The notes beneath the pieces were generated by a model, which saw only the letters and a program-made list of their open reading frames with translations, searched no databases and was not told the origin of the DNA. DNA of 63,263 bases from Deltaproteobacteria bacterium CSP1-8 (GTDB lineage Bacteria; Desulfobacterota; Deferrimicrobia; Deferrimicrobiales; Deferrimicrobiaceae), in contig LDXO01000011.1 of NCBI GenBank assembly GCA_001443455.1, positions 1 through 63,263 of the forward strand, read 5' to 3'. The number at the start of each line of letters is the position of its first letter. Position 1 is the stretch's first letter. Both the position numbers and the translations under genes were made by a program. Positions 45,111 through 54,359 of this stretch are shown here, piece after piece.

Positions 45111-46481
45111 TTGAAAAGCCTCGGGATCTCCATAGCGCACAACTCCCTCTCCGCGGTCCTTTGGGAGCACACCCTTTTTTCCTCGAGGATGGAGGGTTCG
45201 TGCGAAGTCCCTTGCGCGGAGCCGTATGGCAGGGCGGAGGATATCGCCCGTCTCGCGGAGGAGGTCCGCAAGATCGCGGGCCCCGGCCCCCTCCCCTCCG
45301 CGGTTCTCTCCCTGCCCCCCGCGTGGACGTTCCTGCGGCGGGTCCGGCTGCCGGTCTCCGACCTCCCCCGGGCGAAAAAAATGCACCTTGCGGAACTGGA
45401 GGGAAATCTCCCGATCGAGGATGAGGAGATCCTTTCCGACATCCTGCCCGCCGGGGAACCGGGGGCGTTCCTGGCCATCGCGGCCCGGCGGTCCGCCGTC
45501 GAGAAGGCCGTGGCCGCGTTTGCCGAGGGGGGATTTCTCCTGGACCGGGCGATTACCGACCACGTGTCGCTTCTGTGCGCCGTCCTCTCGTCGAAAAACG
45601 GATTTTCCGGCCTGGTCTTCTCCGGCCTGAACGACCTCGTCGCCCTGCGGCTGTCCGGGGGCGCCGTCATGTCGGCCCGCCAGTTCCCCGCGGCGATCGC
45701 CGCGAACCCGGAGGAACTTCGGGCCGGTATCCGGGAGATCCTGGACGCCGATGCGCACGGTGCTTCCCCCCGGGCGTCCGTCGTGTTCGGGGATCATCCC
45801 GCATCCCTGGCGGAACTTCTCCCCCAACCGGACCCCTTCGTTCTGCCGGGGGCATCAGGAAACGCCTCGCCCCTTGCGTACGGCGCGGCGCTCGCTCCCC
45901 ATTTCGGCAGGGAAACCGGGAACTTCTCTCTCCGGACCTCGGCGGAGGCCGAATCGGAAAGGGCCCGGGAACGGTCCCGGGTCCGCATCGCGGCCGCCGT
46001 GGCCGTCATTGCGGTCCTTTCCCTCCTCGGGACGATCCAGGTCGCGCAATGGGCCGTGGGGAAAAAGGTCTCCCAGATCCGGGCCCAGATCCGGAAAGAA
46101 TTCACCGAGGCCGTCCCGGGGGTCAAGGTCGTCGTCCAGGAAACGGCGCAGATCCGGGAGAAGATCCAGTCGCTTTCCCGCCAGAGAAAGGAGCTGGGGG
46201 CCGATTTCCCGGAGCCGACCGCCATGCTGGAGAAAGTATCCCGGTCGCTTCCGGCAAACCAGAATGTTTCCGTCCGGGAACTATCGTACGATTCCGGCCG
46301 CCTCCGCCTTCAAGGCGACGCGGGGTCGGCGGAGCTCGTCGAGACGTTCCGTACTTCCCTCGTGGCCGCGTTCGGACCGGAAGCCACCGTGACCGTCCAG
46401 GAGGCCGAGGGCAGCGCGCGGGGGGGGAGCGTCCGGTACTCGATCCTGATCGAGAAAGGGGGAAACGGCCGTGCTTCGTAG
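45111..46481 (+). CDS. gspL: Type II secretion system protein GspL
   Basis: Recruits the GspE ATPase to the membrane. 456 residues, start TTG 45111 with AAGGAAAG 7 nt before. N-terminal actin-like PilM/GspL domain (LGISIAHNSLSAVLWEHTLF, LPPAWTFLRRVRLP), a membrane segment around 300-325 (IAAAVAVIAVLSLLGTIQVA), a coiled region, and a C-terminal ferredoxin-like periplasmic domain (NQNVSVRELSYDSGRLRLQG). Overlaps gspM by 11 bp. Confidence 0.88.
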   Translation: MKSLGISIAHNSLSAVLWEHTLFSSRMEGSCEVPCAEPYGRAEDIARLAEEVRKIAGPGPLPSAVLSLPPAWTFLRRVRLPVSDLPRAKKMHLAELEGNLPIEDEEILSDILPAGEPGAFLAIAARRSAVEKAVAAFAEGGFLLDRAITDHVSLLCAVLSSKNGFSGLVFSGLNDLVALRLSGGAVMSARQFPAAIAANPEELRAGIREILDADAHGASPRASVVFGDHPASLAELLPQPDPFVLPGASGNASPLAYGAALAPHFGRETGNFSLRTSAEAESERARERSRVRIAAAVAVIAVLSLLGTIQVAQWAVGKKVSQIRAQIRKEFTEAVPGVKVVVQETAQIREKIQSLSRQRKELGADFPEPTAMLEKVSRSLPANQNVSVRELSYDSGRLRLQGDAGSAELVETFRTSLVAAFGPEATVTVQEAEGSARGGSVRYSILIEKGGNGRAS

Positions 46482-46998
46482 CCGAGAGAAGGTCATCCTC
46501 GCGCTGGGAGCGTGCGCGGCGGTCCTGATCCTGCTTCTCTCTTTCGTGGTGATCCCCGGGATCTCCCGCGTGCGGTCGCTGTCGCGGGCGTCGGTCGTCG
46601 CCGAAAAGGACCTGGCGGACCTGCGGAAGATGCGCCCGGAGCTTACCCGGCTGGACCGGGAGGTGCGCCGCAGGTTGACCCAGGTCAGCGCCGCCGCCAA
46701 TGCCAGCCAGTCCCCGCTGGCGCGACTGACCGCATCGATCCAGGAGACGGGTTTCCCCCAGTCGGCCTTCAGCCTCAAGTCCGCCGGCTCCCGGACCGGG
46801 GAATACGTCGGCGAGGAGTCGTTCGACCTGAAGATGGAGAATCTCACCTACCTGGAGGCGGTCCGCCTCGTCAACCGGCTGGAGACCGGGGTGCTGCCCA
46901 TCGTCGTTCGGTCCGCCAACCTGAAGAGCCGGTACGACGACAGCAAGTACCTCGACGCGACCCTGCGCATCGGATTCCTTCTTCCGGCAAACCGATGA
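46471..46998 (+). CDS. gspM: Type II secretion system protein GspM
   Basis: 175 residues, start GTG 46471. Membrane segment VILALGACAAVLILLLSFVV, a charged coiled-coil stretch (RASVVAEKDLADLRKMRPEL) and a small ferredoxin-like domain (SFDLKMENLTYLEAVRLVNR). Fits GspM by position and layout. Confidence 0.85.
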   Translation: MLRSREKVILALGACAAVLILLLSFVVIPGISRVRSLSRASVVAEKDLADLRKMRPELTRLDREVRRRLTQVSAAANASQSPLARLTASIQETGFPQSAFSLKSAGSRTGEYVGEESFDLKMENLTYLEAVRLVNRLETGVLPIVVRSANLKSRYDDSKYLDATLRIGFLLPANR

Positions 46999-47615
46999 CG
47001 CGCCCGATCCTCCTTTTCGCGACGCTTTTCGTCCTGCTGCTTCCCGCGTGCAAGGAGGACCGCGCGACTCCCCGGCTCACCGAGCAGGAGGAGGCGATCC
47101 TCACGGAGAAAGCGGACGAAAAGATCGGCCTGATCATTCGGCAGAACCTGCCCGCGCTCTTCGCCGGCATCGTCGTGTTCCGGTCCGACGTGTTTCTCAC
47201 CCAATCGGAGATGCTTGCCCGGCGGGACCTGTCGGTGCTGGACTCCTTCGGAAACGCCGCCGTCATCCTGCTCAACTCCCCGGACATCCCGCCGCTCCTC
47301 AAGGAAACATCCGTGAGGAAAATCTATTTCCTCTGCCGGCAGGGGCCCCTCGCCCGGCTCCATCCCGCGTTCCTGATGGAGGTCCTGCAGCGGTTCGGCG
47401 AAGGAAAGGAGAGGGAGCCCCACCCCTTGCTCATCCGGTTCCGCGATCCGCCGCAGGAGAAAGAGGAAAAATTCGTGGAGGCGGCCGGCTTCACCGTCGC
47501 ATCCCGTGCGGGGGTCGTCTGGGCCGTCTCCGGACCCCTCACCTCCCTGCCTCGCCTGCTCGAAGACGACCGAATACTTTTCTACGAAGGGGCATCTAAA
47601 GCACGGACGATGTGA
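46995..47615 (+). CDS. Lipoprotein of unknown function at the end of the T2SS operon
   Basis: 206 residues from the ATG at 46995, overlapping the gspM stop by 4 bp. Lipobox LFVLLLPACKEDR with Cys at about residue 19. The remainder has no motif I recognise; NLPALFAGIVVFRSDVFLTQ and NSPDIPPLLKETSVRKIYFL are its most hydrophobic stretches. It overlaps the protease frame downstream. By position it could be a pilotin-like or substrate-specific factor; that is conjecture. Confidence 0.7.
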   Translation: MTRPILLFATLFVLLLPACKEDRATPRLTEQEEAILTEKADEKIGLIIRQNLPALFAGIVVFRSDVFLTQSEMLARRDLSVLDSFGNAAVILLNSPDIPPLLKETSVRKIYFLCRQGPLARLHPAFLMEVLQRFGEGKEREPHPLLIRFRDPPQEKEEKFVEAAGFTVASRAGVVWAVSGPLTSLPRLLEDDRILFYEGASKARTM

Positions 47616-47635
47616 GGCCCCGGAGAGCAGGCGGA

Positions 47636-50098
47636 TTGAAATCCATATCGCGTTCCCATATCCCTCTTTTTCTCTTCCTCCTCTGGGGAGTGGTCTCCCT
47701 TTCCGGCGTCGAGATCGTTTCCGACCTGCGGAAGATCGAGCCGCTTGCGCTGGTCACCGGCGAGCCGGCGATGGTTGCGGCCCAGGGTAAGGCCATGGGG
47801 GCGCAGGGACGGTATCCATCGGAGTTCCCCGTCTTTTTCCACCTCAAGTCCGAGGAAGGCCGTTTTTCGGGGAAAGTTACGGCGCTCGGCGGGAGGGCGA
47901 CGAGAGTCCATCCGCGGCTTTACACGGGAGAGATCCCCGGGGACGCGGCAAGATATATCTCCCGCTGGCCGGAGGTGGCGTACATCGAGGCGGGGAAACG
48001 GGCCAGACCGATGCTGAATCTGAGCCGCCCGGCGGTTTTCGCGGACGTGGTTCAAAACGGTACGGGCCTCCCCGCCGCCTTCACCGGAAGCGGTACCTAC
48101 GTGGGGATGGTGGATAGCGGACTGTCCTCGAGACACCTCGATTTCTTCGTCAACGGCAACCCGTCCTCCCCGCGGGTTGTCCACTGGTATCCCAACCCGG
48201 GTGCAGCCGGCACGGACACGGAATGGCACGGGACCCACGTCGCCGGGATCGCCGCCGGCAACGGGTTCCTCTCCGGGGGACTTTACACGGGGATTGCCCC
48301 GGGGGCTTCTCTCCTCGTGGCGAAGACGAATTTCACGACCGTCGACATACAGAACGCCGTGAACAATCTCCTCATTTTCGCGGCGACGACCCCCGTGGCC
48401 ATCAACTTGAGCCTGGGCCTTGTCACCGGCCCGCATGACGGCACCAGCGGGTTCGAAAACGGCATCGGGTTCCTCGCAACCCAGGGCGTCTCCTCCGGGG
48501 GGAAACAGATCATCTCCGCCGCTGCGGGGAACGAGAGGACGGACAAGGAGCATTTCCAGGTCACCCTTCCCCCGTTCGGGTCCGTCAACGCACCGCTGTC
48601 CCTGGAAACCGACGGCTCCTTCATCGACGTCTGGGCGGACGGGGAGGACCGGTACACCGTTACCGCGACCCTTGGATCGGAATCGGCCTCCGCCCCCACC
48701 GGAAGTTCGGCATCCACTTCCAGCGGCAGGATCTCGGTCTCCAACCGGACCGACGATCCCCCGAACGGGGCGACCCACATCACGGTGTTCTTCCGCGCAT
48801 CCGCCGTTTCTCTTGCAACCATCCTGCTCGAACGGACCCGGAACGGAGGGAATGGGAAGGTGGATGCCTACATCGACCAAACCGACGGATTCTTCCCGAC
48901 GGGCATGGAGGCGGGGACGATAAGCGAACCGGCGAACGCGGAAAACGTGATCGCCGTGGGATCCTTCGACACGAAGACCGCCGGGGGAAACCCGGCCGCG
49001 CAGAACATCACCTCTTTCAGCAGCCTCGGTCCCACACGGGACGGCAGGGACAAACCGGACCTCGCCGCACCGGGGTTCATCATCTATGCCGCGAAGTCCC
49101 TCGACCCGTACCTCGACCCGCCCCCCGAGCCCCAGACCGTGCCCGGAGACAACAACTACGCCGTTCTCGCGGGGACCAGCATGTCGGCCCCGCACGTGGC
49201 GGGGATCGCGTCGCTGGTCTGGCAATCCAACCCGCTTCTTACGTCAGCCCAGATGCGGGAGCGATTGAGGAGAACGGCCACCCCCGTCCCTCCGTCCCCC
49301 AACACCACCTGGGGTTACGGCAAGGCGAATGCCCTGGCCGCCGTCTCGGCGTCGGTGGCCTCCATCACCGCACCCGCGACCGCCACGCCGGGAACCCTGT
49401 TAACGCTTAATTCCGAGAAGAGCTCGGGCGCCTTCGGGAATCCCCTTTCGTATCTTTGGACCTTCACATCGCGTCCGACAGGGTCCGGCGCATCCCTCTC
49501 CTCCCCCGCCGCCGCCTCGACCACGTTCGTGCCGGACATCCCGGGGAACTACAAGGTCTCCCTCACCGTGTCACAGACCTCGCCGCCGGGGAGCGCCCCG
49601 GGAACCGCGGAGGACACCGTTCACGTGAACAACGTTCCTCTTGCCGCGATCGCCGGCCCAGGGACCGACAACGTGGGAATCCCGGTATCGTTCAGCGGGG
49701 CGGGAAGCACCGACCCGGACTCGCAGCCCCTCACGCTTCGGTGGGTACTCGTTTCCCGGCCTCCAGGGAGTTCGGCAACCCTCCCAACCGGTTCGGACAA
49801 CGCGTCCTTGACATCGGACGTCGCCGGCACATACGAGGTGGGCCTGCGCGCGGACGACAACCTGGACATCAGCGCCCTGTTAACGAAGACCTTCACGGCG
49901 ACCGGCGTCGCTCCGCCGCAAACGGGAGGAGGCGGAGGCGGGGGGTGCTCGATGGGCACCGGAAAGGGAGAGGACGACGGATCATCATCGGTTGCCGCCC
50001 TTCTTCCGCTCCTGCTCCCTCTCGGCGTCCTCTCTGCCCGTAAAAATGGATATCGCTTCCTGCGCCACTGCCGCCCCGCGGCCACGAAGTGCCGTTAA
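47636..50098 (+). CDS. Subtilisin-like (S8) serine protease with C-terminal sorting-type tail
   Basis: About 820 residues. Signal peptide SHIPLFLFLLWGVVSLSG. Catalytic triad: Asp in GTYVGMVDSGLSSRHLDF (about 158), His in WHGTHVAGIAAGNG (about 200), Ser in LAGTSMSAPHVAGIASL (about 515). Two PKD/Ig-like regions follow, the second with TDPDSQPLTLRWVLVSRPPG. The end is a Gly run plus GCSMGTGKGEDDGSSS, hydrophobic VAALLPLLLPLGVLSARK and a basic tail, like GGC-type sorting signals. TTG 47636 is preferred (GGAGAG 8 nt before); GTG 47612 adds eight residues. Likely a T2SS-exported surface protease. Confidence 0.87.
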   Translation: MKSISRSHIPLFLFLLWGVVSLSGVEIVSDLRKIEPLALVTGEPAMVAAQGKAMGAQGRYPSEFPVFFHLKSEEGRFSGKVTALGGRATRVHPRLYTGEIPGDAARYISRWPEVAYIEAGKRARPMLNLSRPAVFADVVQNGTGLPAAFTGSGTYVGMVDSGLSSRHLDFFVNGNPSSPRVVHWYPNPGAAGTDTEWHGTHVAGIAAGNGFLSGGLYTGIAPGASLLVAKTNFTTVDIQNAVNNLLIFAATTPVAINLSLGLVTGPHDGTSGFENGIGFLATQGVSSGGKQIISAAAGNERTDKEHFQVTLPPFGSVNAPLSLETDGSFIDVWADGEDRYTVTATLGSESASAPTGSSASTSSGRISVSNRTDDPPNGATHITVFFRASAVSLATILLERTRNGGNGKVDAYIDQTDGFFPTGMEAGTISEPANAENVIAVGSFDTKTAGGNPAAQNITSFSSLGPTRDGRDKPDLAAPGFIIYAAKSLDPYLDPPPEPQTVPGDNNYAVLAGTSMSAPHVAGIASLVWQSNPLLTSAQMRERLRRTATPVPPSPNTTWGYGKANALAAVSASVASITAPATATPGTLLTLNSEKSSGAFGNPLSYLWTFTSRPTGSGASLSSPAAASTTFVPDIPGNYKVSLTVSQTSPPGSAPGTAEDTVHVNNVPLAAIAGPGTDNVGIPVSFSGAGSTDPDSQPLTLRWVLVSRPPGSSATLPTGSDNASLTSDVAGTYEVGLRADDNLDISALLTKTFTATGVAPPQTGGGGGGGCSMGTGKGEDDGSSSVAALLPLLLPLGVLSARKNGYRFLRHCRPAATKCR

Positions 50099-50544
50099 GG
50101 GGGATTCCCCGATCCTTTCGCCTCCAGCGCAGCGAGGCGTTCCTTCATCTCCTTTTCCTTCTGCCAGCGGGCGGTCACGTCGCGCATCACCGCCGAGATC
50201 CCCATCAACGCCCCGTCCCCGTCCCGGATGAGGGCGACGGAGAACTCGAGCGAGACCCGGGAGCCGTCTTTGCGGATGCCCGGCACGGCGAGCAGGTCCG
50301 TCCCGTACTTGGTCACCCCGGTCTTCATCACCCGGAAATACCCTTCCCAGTGCCGCTCCCGCATCTTCTCCGGGACGATGATGTCCAGCGACTTCCCCAC
50401 CGCTTCCCGGGCTCCGTACCCGAAGATCGCCTCGGCCCCGGCATTCCAGAGACGGATGATCCCGTCCTGGTCGGAGAAGACGATCGCTTCGGGGGAACTT
50501 TCGACGATCCTCCTGAACAAGGAATCGTTGTTCTCCCATGCCAT
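50095..50544 (-). CDS. Stand-alone PAS domain sensor protein
   Basis: 149 residues from the ATG at 50544 (GGGAGGTCCAT before it). One PAS domain: SLFRRIVESSPEAIVFSDQD, LWNAGAEAIFGYGAREAVGK, PAC part with VPGIRKDGSRVSLEFSVALI and VMRDVTARW, then a short charged coiled coil. No output domain, so it may act through a partner. Divergent from the FHA/sigma-54 regulator, with a 180-bp shared upstream region; it converges with the protease (4-bp overlap). Confidence 0.88.
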   Translation of the reverse strand: MAWENNDSLFRRIVESSPEAIVFSDQDGIIRLWNAGAEAIFGYGAREAVGKSLDIIVPEKMRERHWEGYFRVMKTGVTKYGTDLLAVPGIRKDGSRVSLEFSVALIRDGDGALMGISAVMRDVTARWQKEKEMKERLAALEAKGSGNPP

Positions 50545-50724
50545 ATGGACCTCCCGGACGGACAAAATAACTTCCCTCCATAGGATGCGGCACGCTTCCC
50601 GAATGTTCGGAAAAACGGGGATATGCCCCTTCTTTGGTCGGAAAGGGATGCCTCCTCGGGAAAAATGGGGTAAGCTTCCGGCATCCCTTTTGCTGAAGGT
50701 ACAGAAAAATTGTGGGGGTTCGCG

Positions 50725-52068
50725 ATGATCCCGGCAGAAAACCCGGCGATCCTTTCCGTTTCGATATCGAACGGAATGACCGTCCAAATCCGTCTCGGGT
50801 TGAAAGAGATCCGGATCGGAAGAAGCAGGGAGGCGGATCTCCTGCTGCCCGATCCTTCCGTAAGCAGGCTCCACGCGCGCATATTCCGGGTAGGGGATCA
50901 CTATTTCCTTGCCGACAACAGCAGGAACGGAACGTTCGTCGATGGAAAACGCGTCTCGCAGGTGCAGCTCGAGGGAGGGATCGCGTTCCGGATCGGTCCG
51001 TACCAGATCCACTTTTCCCGCGAAAAAAACCCGCATCTCCCTCCCGAGCCACCTACGGTCGTTCCCGGTTCCGTGACAGATCATCCCCCTTTGATCAGCC
51101 GGAAAGCTCAAGCGAAAACATATTGTATTACTTCAGAAATGATAGGTTATAGCAATAAAATAAAAGAGTTATTTAAAAATATTTGGAAGGTGGCTGCTTC
51201 CGACTTTCCCGTCCTGGTCGAAGGAGAGACCGGCAGCGGGAAGGAGCTCGTCTCCCGGGGAATACACGAATCCTCCTTGCGGAAGGAAGGCCCGTTCGTG
51301 GTCGTCAACTGCGGTGCCATATCGCCGGAACTGATGGAAAGCGAACTCTTCGGACACGAGAAAGGGGCCTTTACCGGAGCGACGACCCAGAGAAGGGGGG
51401 CGTTCGAAATCGCGCACGGCGGCACCATCTTCCTGGACGAGATCGGCGAACTCCCCCTTCGCCTCCAGCCCAAACTCCTGCGCGTTCTTGAGCAGAAGGA
51501 GATCAAACGGGTCGGGGGGAATGAGACGATTCCCGTGGACGTCCGCGTCATCGCGGCCACGAACCGGAACCTGAGGACGGAGGTGTCCGACAGGAATTTC
51601 CGCGACGACCTGTACTTTCGGATCAGCACCATCACGCTTTCGGTGCCTCCCTTGCGGGACAGGCGCGAGGATATTCTCCCGATTGCGACGCACTTTCTCG
51701 CGGATGTCGCGTCCCGCGCGAATCGAGCGGTCCCGGAACTTTCCGGCCCCGCGGCGGAATGTCTATCCTCGCACGACTGGCCCGGCAACGTCCGGGAACT
51801 CCGGAACGCCATCCAGAGGGCCGTGGTGATGTGCGAAGGCTCCTCGCTCGGGCCCCGCGATTTCTCCTTCCTTGTGCCCGCGGACCCCGTTCCGGCAGAG
51901 AACGTTTCCGAGCAATCCCTGTCGCGATGGGAACAGTCGGAAAGAAACAACCTGCTGACCGAGTTGACCCGGCAGAAATGGAACAAGACACGGACCGCCC
52001 GGGAACTGGGAATCGCCAAATCCACCCTGTTCGAGAAGCTGAAGAAGTACGGGATCCGCATGCCGTAG
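50725..52068 (+). CDS. FHA-domain sigma-54-dependent transcriptional activator
   Basis: Enhancer-binding protein for RNA polymerase-sigma-54. 447 residues. FHA domain (about 20-95: [38 protein letters not shown]), AAA+ domain with Walker [20 protein letters not shown], the sigma-54 contact loop [14 protein letters not shown] and [20 protein letters not shown], then a Fis-type helix-turn-helix ([20 protein letters not shown]). FHA replaces the receiver domain, implying control by a Ser/Thr kinase. About 26 codons between FHA and AAA+ (about 51110-51190) are strikingly AT-rich. Sits directly upstream of the Tad operon. Confidence 0.93.
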   Translation: MIPAENPAILSVSISNGMTVQIRLGLKEIRIGRSREADLLLPDPSVSRLHARIFRVGDHYFLADNSRNGTFVDGKRVSQVQLEGGIAFRIGPYQIHFSREKNPHLPPEPPTVVPGSVTDHPPLISRKAQAKTYCITSEMIGYSNKIKELFKNIWKVAASDFPVLVEGETGSGKELVSRGIHESSLRKEGPFVVVNCGAISPELMESELFGHEKGAFTGATTQRRGAFEIAHGGTIFLDEIGELPLRLQPKLLRVLEQKEIKRVGGNETIPVDVRVIAATNRNLRTEVSDRNFRDDLYFRISTITLSVPPLRDRREDILPIATHFLADVASRANRAVPELSGPAAECLSSHDWPGNVRELRNAIQRAVVMCEGSSLGPRDFSFLVPADPVPAENVSEQSLSRWEQSERNNLLTELTRQKWNKTRTARELGIAKSTLFEKLKKYGIRMP

Positions 52069-52202
52069 TAGGACCGATCGTCGAACCATCGGTCTGAGAT
52101 TCGAACTCCTTCCGAATCCGTTCCTCCCCTTGACCGCACCTCCTTTTCAACATCCTCACGGATTTCCTCCGGATATTCGGCTCTCCTCTCCCGGAAAAAG
52201 AC

Positions 52203-52218
52203 GGGAACGACCCTTGCT
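52203..52218 (+). promoter_or_regulatory. Candidate sigma-54 promoter of the Tad pilus operon
   Basis: GGGAAC-GACCC-TTGCT: the invariant GG (52204-52205) and GC (52216-52217) are 10 bp apart, and TTGCT fits the -12 element; the -24 element has two mismatches. It lies 43 bp before the flp ATG, with AAAGGAGG in between, and 135 bp after the sigma-54 activator gene. Confidence 0.5.
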
Positions 52219-52260
52219 CCCCCCGGCCGGCAAATCCCAAGGCAAAGGAGGAACACCAGG

Positions 52261-52509
52261 ATGATGACAAGAGAAAGGGCTTCGAAACGGAGCGGGCAGG
52301 GGTTGACCGAATACATCATCATCGTCGCCCTGGTGGCAATCGCGGCGATCGGGGTCGTGAACATCTTCGGCAACCAGCTCAGGCATCAGTTCTCCACGAT
52401 CATCGCTTCCATGTCGGGGAGCTCCGTCCAGGTGGAATCCCTCGCGACGAAAGCGAAGCAGCAAACCAATCAGAGAACCCTGAAGGACTATGCCTCGGAA
52501 AACCGGTAA
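52261..52509 (+). CDS. flp: Flp/Fap-type pilin
   Basis: Major subunit of a Tad (type IVb) pilus. 82 residues: basic leader RASKRSGQ, then GLTEYIIIVALVAIAAIGVV with Glu at position 5 and the adjacent Tyr, the Flp signature. Processing would be after Gly (G|LTEY or Q-G context). The C-terminal part QQTNQRTLKDYASENR is longer than in short Flp pilins. Confidence 0.92.
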   Translation: MMTRERASKRSGQGLTEYIIIVALVAIAAIGVVNIFGNQLRHQFSTIIASMSGSSVQVESLATKAKQQTNQRTLKDYASENR

Positions 52510-52972
52510 CCGGAGAGGAGCGGCCATGATGGAATTTCTTGTGGGATGTTCGGTCCTTCTCCTGCTGGCAATGGGAACCATCCAGCTTTCCCTGCTATGG
52601 TCGGGACAGGGAGCGGTAGAGACGGCAGCCCACTTCGCCGCCAGGAAATTCGCCCTCCATGCCCGAACCGATTTCCGTAAGGCCAAGGCGGTCGCCCTGG
52701 CCGAGGCATCCTCGATCTGCCTGCACCGATTCGGGGGGAGATGGGGGTCGGCGCACCTCACGTCCATCGACTTTTCCCGGCAGGGAACGGGAACCCCTCC
52801 CCAATCCGCCCGGGCGGGCGAAGCGTTCTGCCTGCGCCTCACCCATTGGGTCGAACTGTGCGTACCGTGGGTCAACAGGATCCTGTACGCAATCGCGCCC
52901 GTGAAAAAAGCCAGGATCAACGAGCAATATTTCCTCCTTCTCCAGTCTTCGCGCTGGGTGAGCGTGGAGTGA
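52490..52972 (+). CDS. TadE-like pseudopilin 1
   Basis: 160 residues. N-terminal RRGAAMMEFLVGCSVLLLLA is a TadE-type hydrophobic helix with Glu, followed by QGAVETAAHFAARKFALHAR. Overlaps the flp end by 20 bp and the next gene by 4 bp. Confidence 0.8.
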   Translation: MPRKTGNRRGAAMMEFLVGCSVLLLLAMGTIQLSLLWSGQGAVETAAHFAARKFALHARTDFRKAKAVALAEASSICLHRFGGRWGSAHLTSIDFSRQGTGTPPQSARAGEAFCLRLTHWVELCVPWVNRILYAIAPVKKARINEQYFLLLQSSRWVSVE

Positions 52973-52974
52973 CG

Positions 52975-53889
52975 ATGATATCGATATTCACCAGGCAGGC
53001 GGTACTCGTCCGTCAGGGCGCCTATGGGCAGGCTGCCGTGCTCCTTCTTACCACCCTCACCGCCGTCCTTTCCGTGGTGTTTGCGGCTGTCTATGTTGCC
53101 CATCTGGGAGTCGAAAAGATCGCATCGGCCAATGCGGTCGATGCGATCGCCCTCTCGGCCGCGACCTGGGAGGCGCGGGGCCTGAACATGATTGCCGCTT
53201 TCAATGACGGGATCCAGCAGTGTTTCCGGCTCATCCGGTGGACTTGCGTATTGTGGGCCGCCATGGCGATCGCCGCCTGCACGGGGCTGGGATTGCCCGC
53301 ATTTCTCGAGTATTCCAAACGGGCTGCCCGGATCATCCGCTCTTCCTGGAACACAGCCCGGCAATTCGCGATCTGGGCGGAAAAAGTGAAGGTGGCGATC
53401 CCCTTTGTGATCCTGGCGGAAACCGCCATTCTTGCCCGGGAACGGAAGGTTTCGGGAGCACTCTACCCTTTCGACCCGCGGGGGCCGCATGATCAGGAAC
53501 GAACGCTCGAACTTCACGTGACCCACAGCCCTCCCCTCACCCTTGCCGACGCCCTTTCCCCCATCCACGACGTGAAACGGAAAATCGGCAAATGGAAATG
53601 GGCAAAAAAGATAGCCGGAAAAGTCATCGGCATCATCGATTCGGTCCTGCGACCCGTGCTCGGATCCAATACGGCCCCGATCTTCCTGCTCGTCCCGGAA
53701 GAACATTTTCCCTATCGCCAAAAGGTCCGGTTCGCCGGGTTCCGACCCGTTACCCCGATACCCGTTCCCTTTCTTCCTGCCCCATCGAACAGCCGGTTTT
53801 TGTTCGAGACCGCCGCGGAACCTTACGGAGGGGGAGCAACGGAAATGTCCTGGAAATCGAGATTCACGGAATGGCGGAGGGAGAAATGA
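52975..53889 (+). CDS. TadG-like pilus assembly protein
   Basis: 304 residues from the ATG at 52975 (GTG 52969 also possible). N-terminal helix YGQAAVLLLTTLTAVLSVVF, then a TadG/Flp-associated region VEKIASANAVDAIALSAATW and GLNMIAAFNDGIQQCFRLIR, and a second hydrophobic stretch AAMAIAACTGLGLPAFLEY. The C-terminal half has no recognised domain; a von Willebrand-type domain typical of long TadG is absent. Confidence 0.75.
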   Translation: MISIFTRQAVLVRQGAYGQAAVLLLTTLTAVLSVVFAAVYVAHLGVEKIASANAVDAIALSAATWEARGLNMIAAFNDGIQQCFRLIRWTCVLWAAMAIAACTGLGLPAFLEYSKRAARIIRSSWNTARQFAIWAEKVKVAIPFVILAETAILARERKVSGALYPFDPRGPHDQERTLELHVTHSPPLTLADALSPIHDVKRKIGKWKWAKKIAGKVIGIIDSVLRPVLGSNTAPIFLLVPEEHFPYRQKVRFAGFRPVTPIPVPFLPAPSNSRFLFETAAEPYGGGATEMSWKSRFTEWRREK

Positions 53890-54359
53890 GAAAGCGCAGG
53901 GAAAAGGGGCAAGCCCTTGTGGAAGCGGCCCTTGGACTGCCAATCCTCTTGATCCTCCTGCTGGGCGCCTACGCATCGACACGCACCGCGATCCTGAGAT
54001 CCCGGGCGGAATCTGCTTCTTTCACGGAAGCGCTCCGCATCGGACGGAATCTCCCCGGTATCGAACGGGACCTGTCCCGATCCATATTGCCCGCGGGGGA
54101 AACGGTTGACGTCCGGTCGGACCGGGAAGGAAAATCCCGACTTCTCCCCGCTCCTTTTCCCCTCCTGGCCGGCAGGACGGCGGCTGCCGCGGAGGTCCGG
54201 TACCCCTGGAGGGAAATCGGCAACCCCCGATGGTTGGCGACAGCGAATATCCTTCAAAAAACGGAGTTGCACGCGGATTGCTGGGGGAAAGCAACCTCTT
54301 CGGGGAAAAGCGTCCGGCGATGGATCCAGGGGGTTATCCTGCTGGGAGCCATCCGATGA
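53886..54359 (+). CDS. TadE-like pseudopilin 2
   Basis: 157 residues; RREKGQALVEAALGLPILLI and LLLGAYASTRTAILRSRAES show the TadE helix with Glu at the expected position. ATG overlaps the preceding stop; GGAGGGAGAA upstream. Confidence 0.82.
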   Translation: MRKRREKGQALVEAALGLPILLILLLGAYASTRTAILRSRAESASFTEALRIGRNLPGIERDLSRSILPAGETVDVRSDREGKSRLLPAPFPLLAGRTAAAAEVRYPWREIGNPRWLATANILQKTELHADCWGKATSSGKSVRRWIQGVILLGAIR

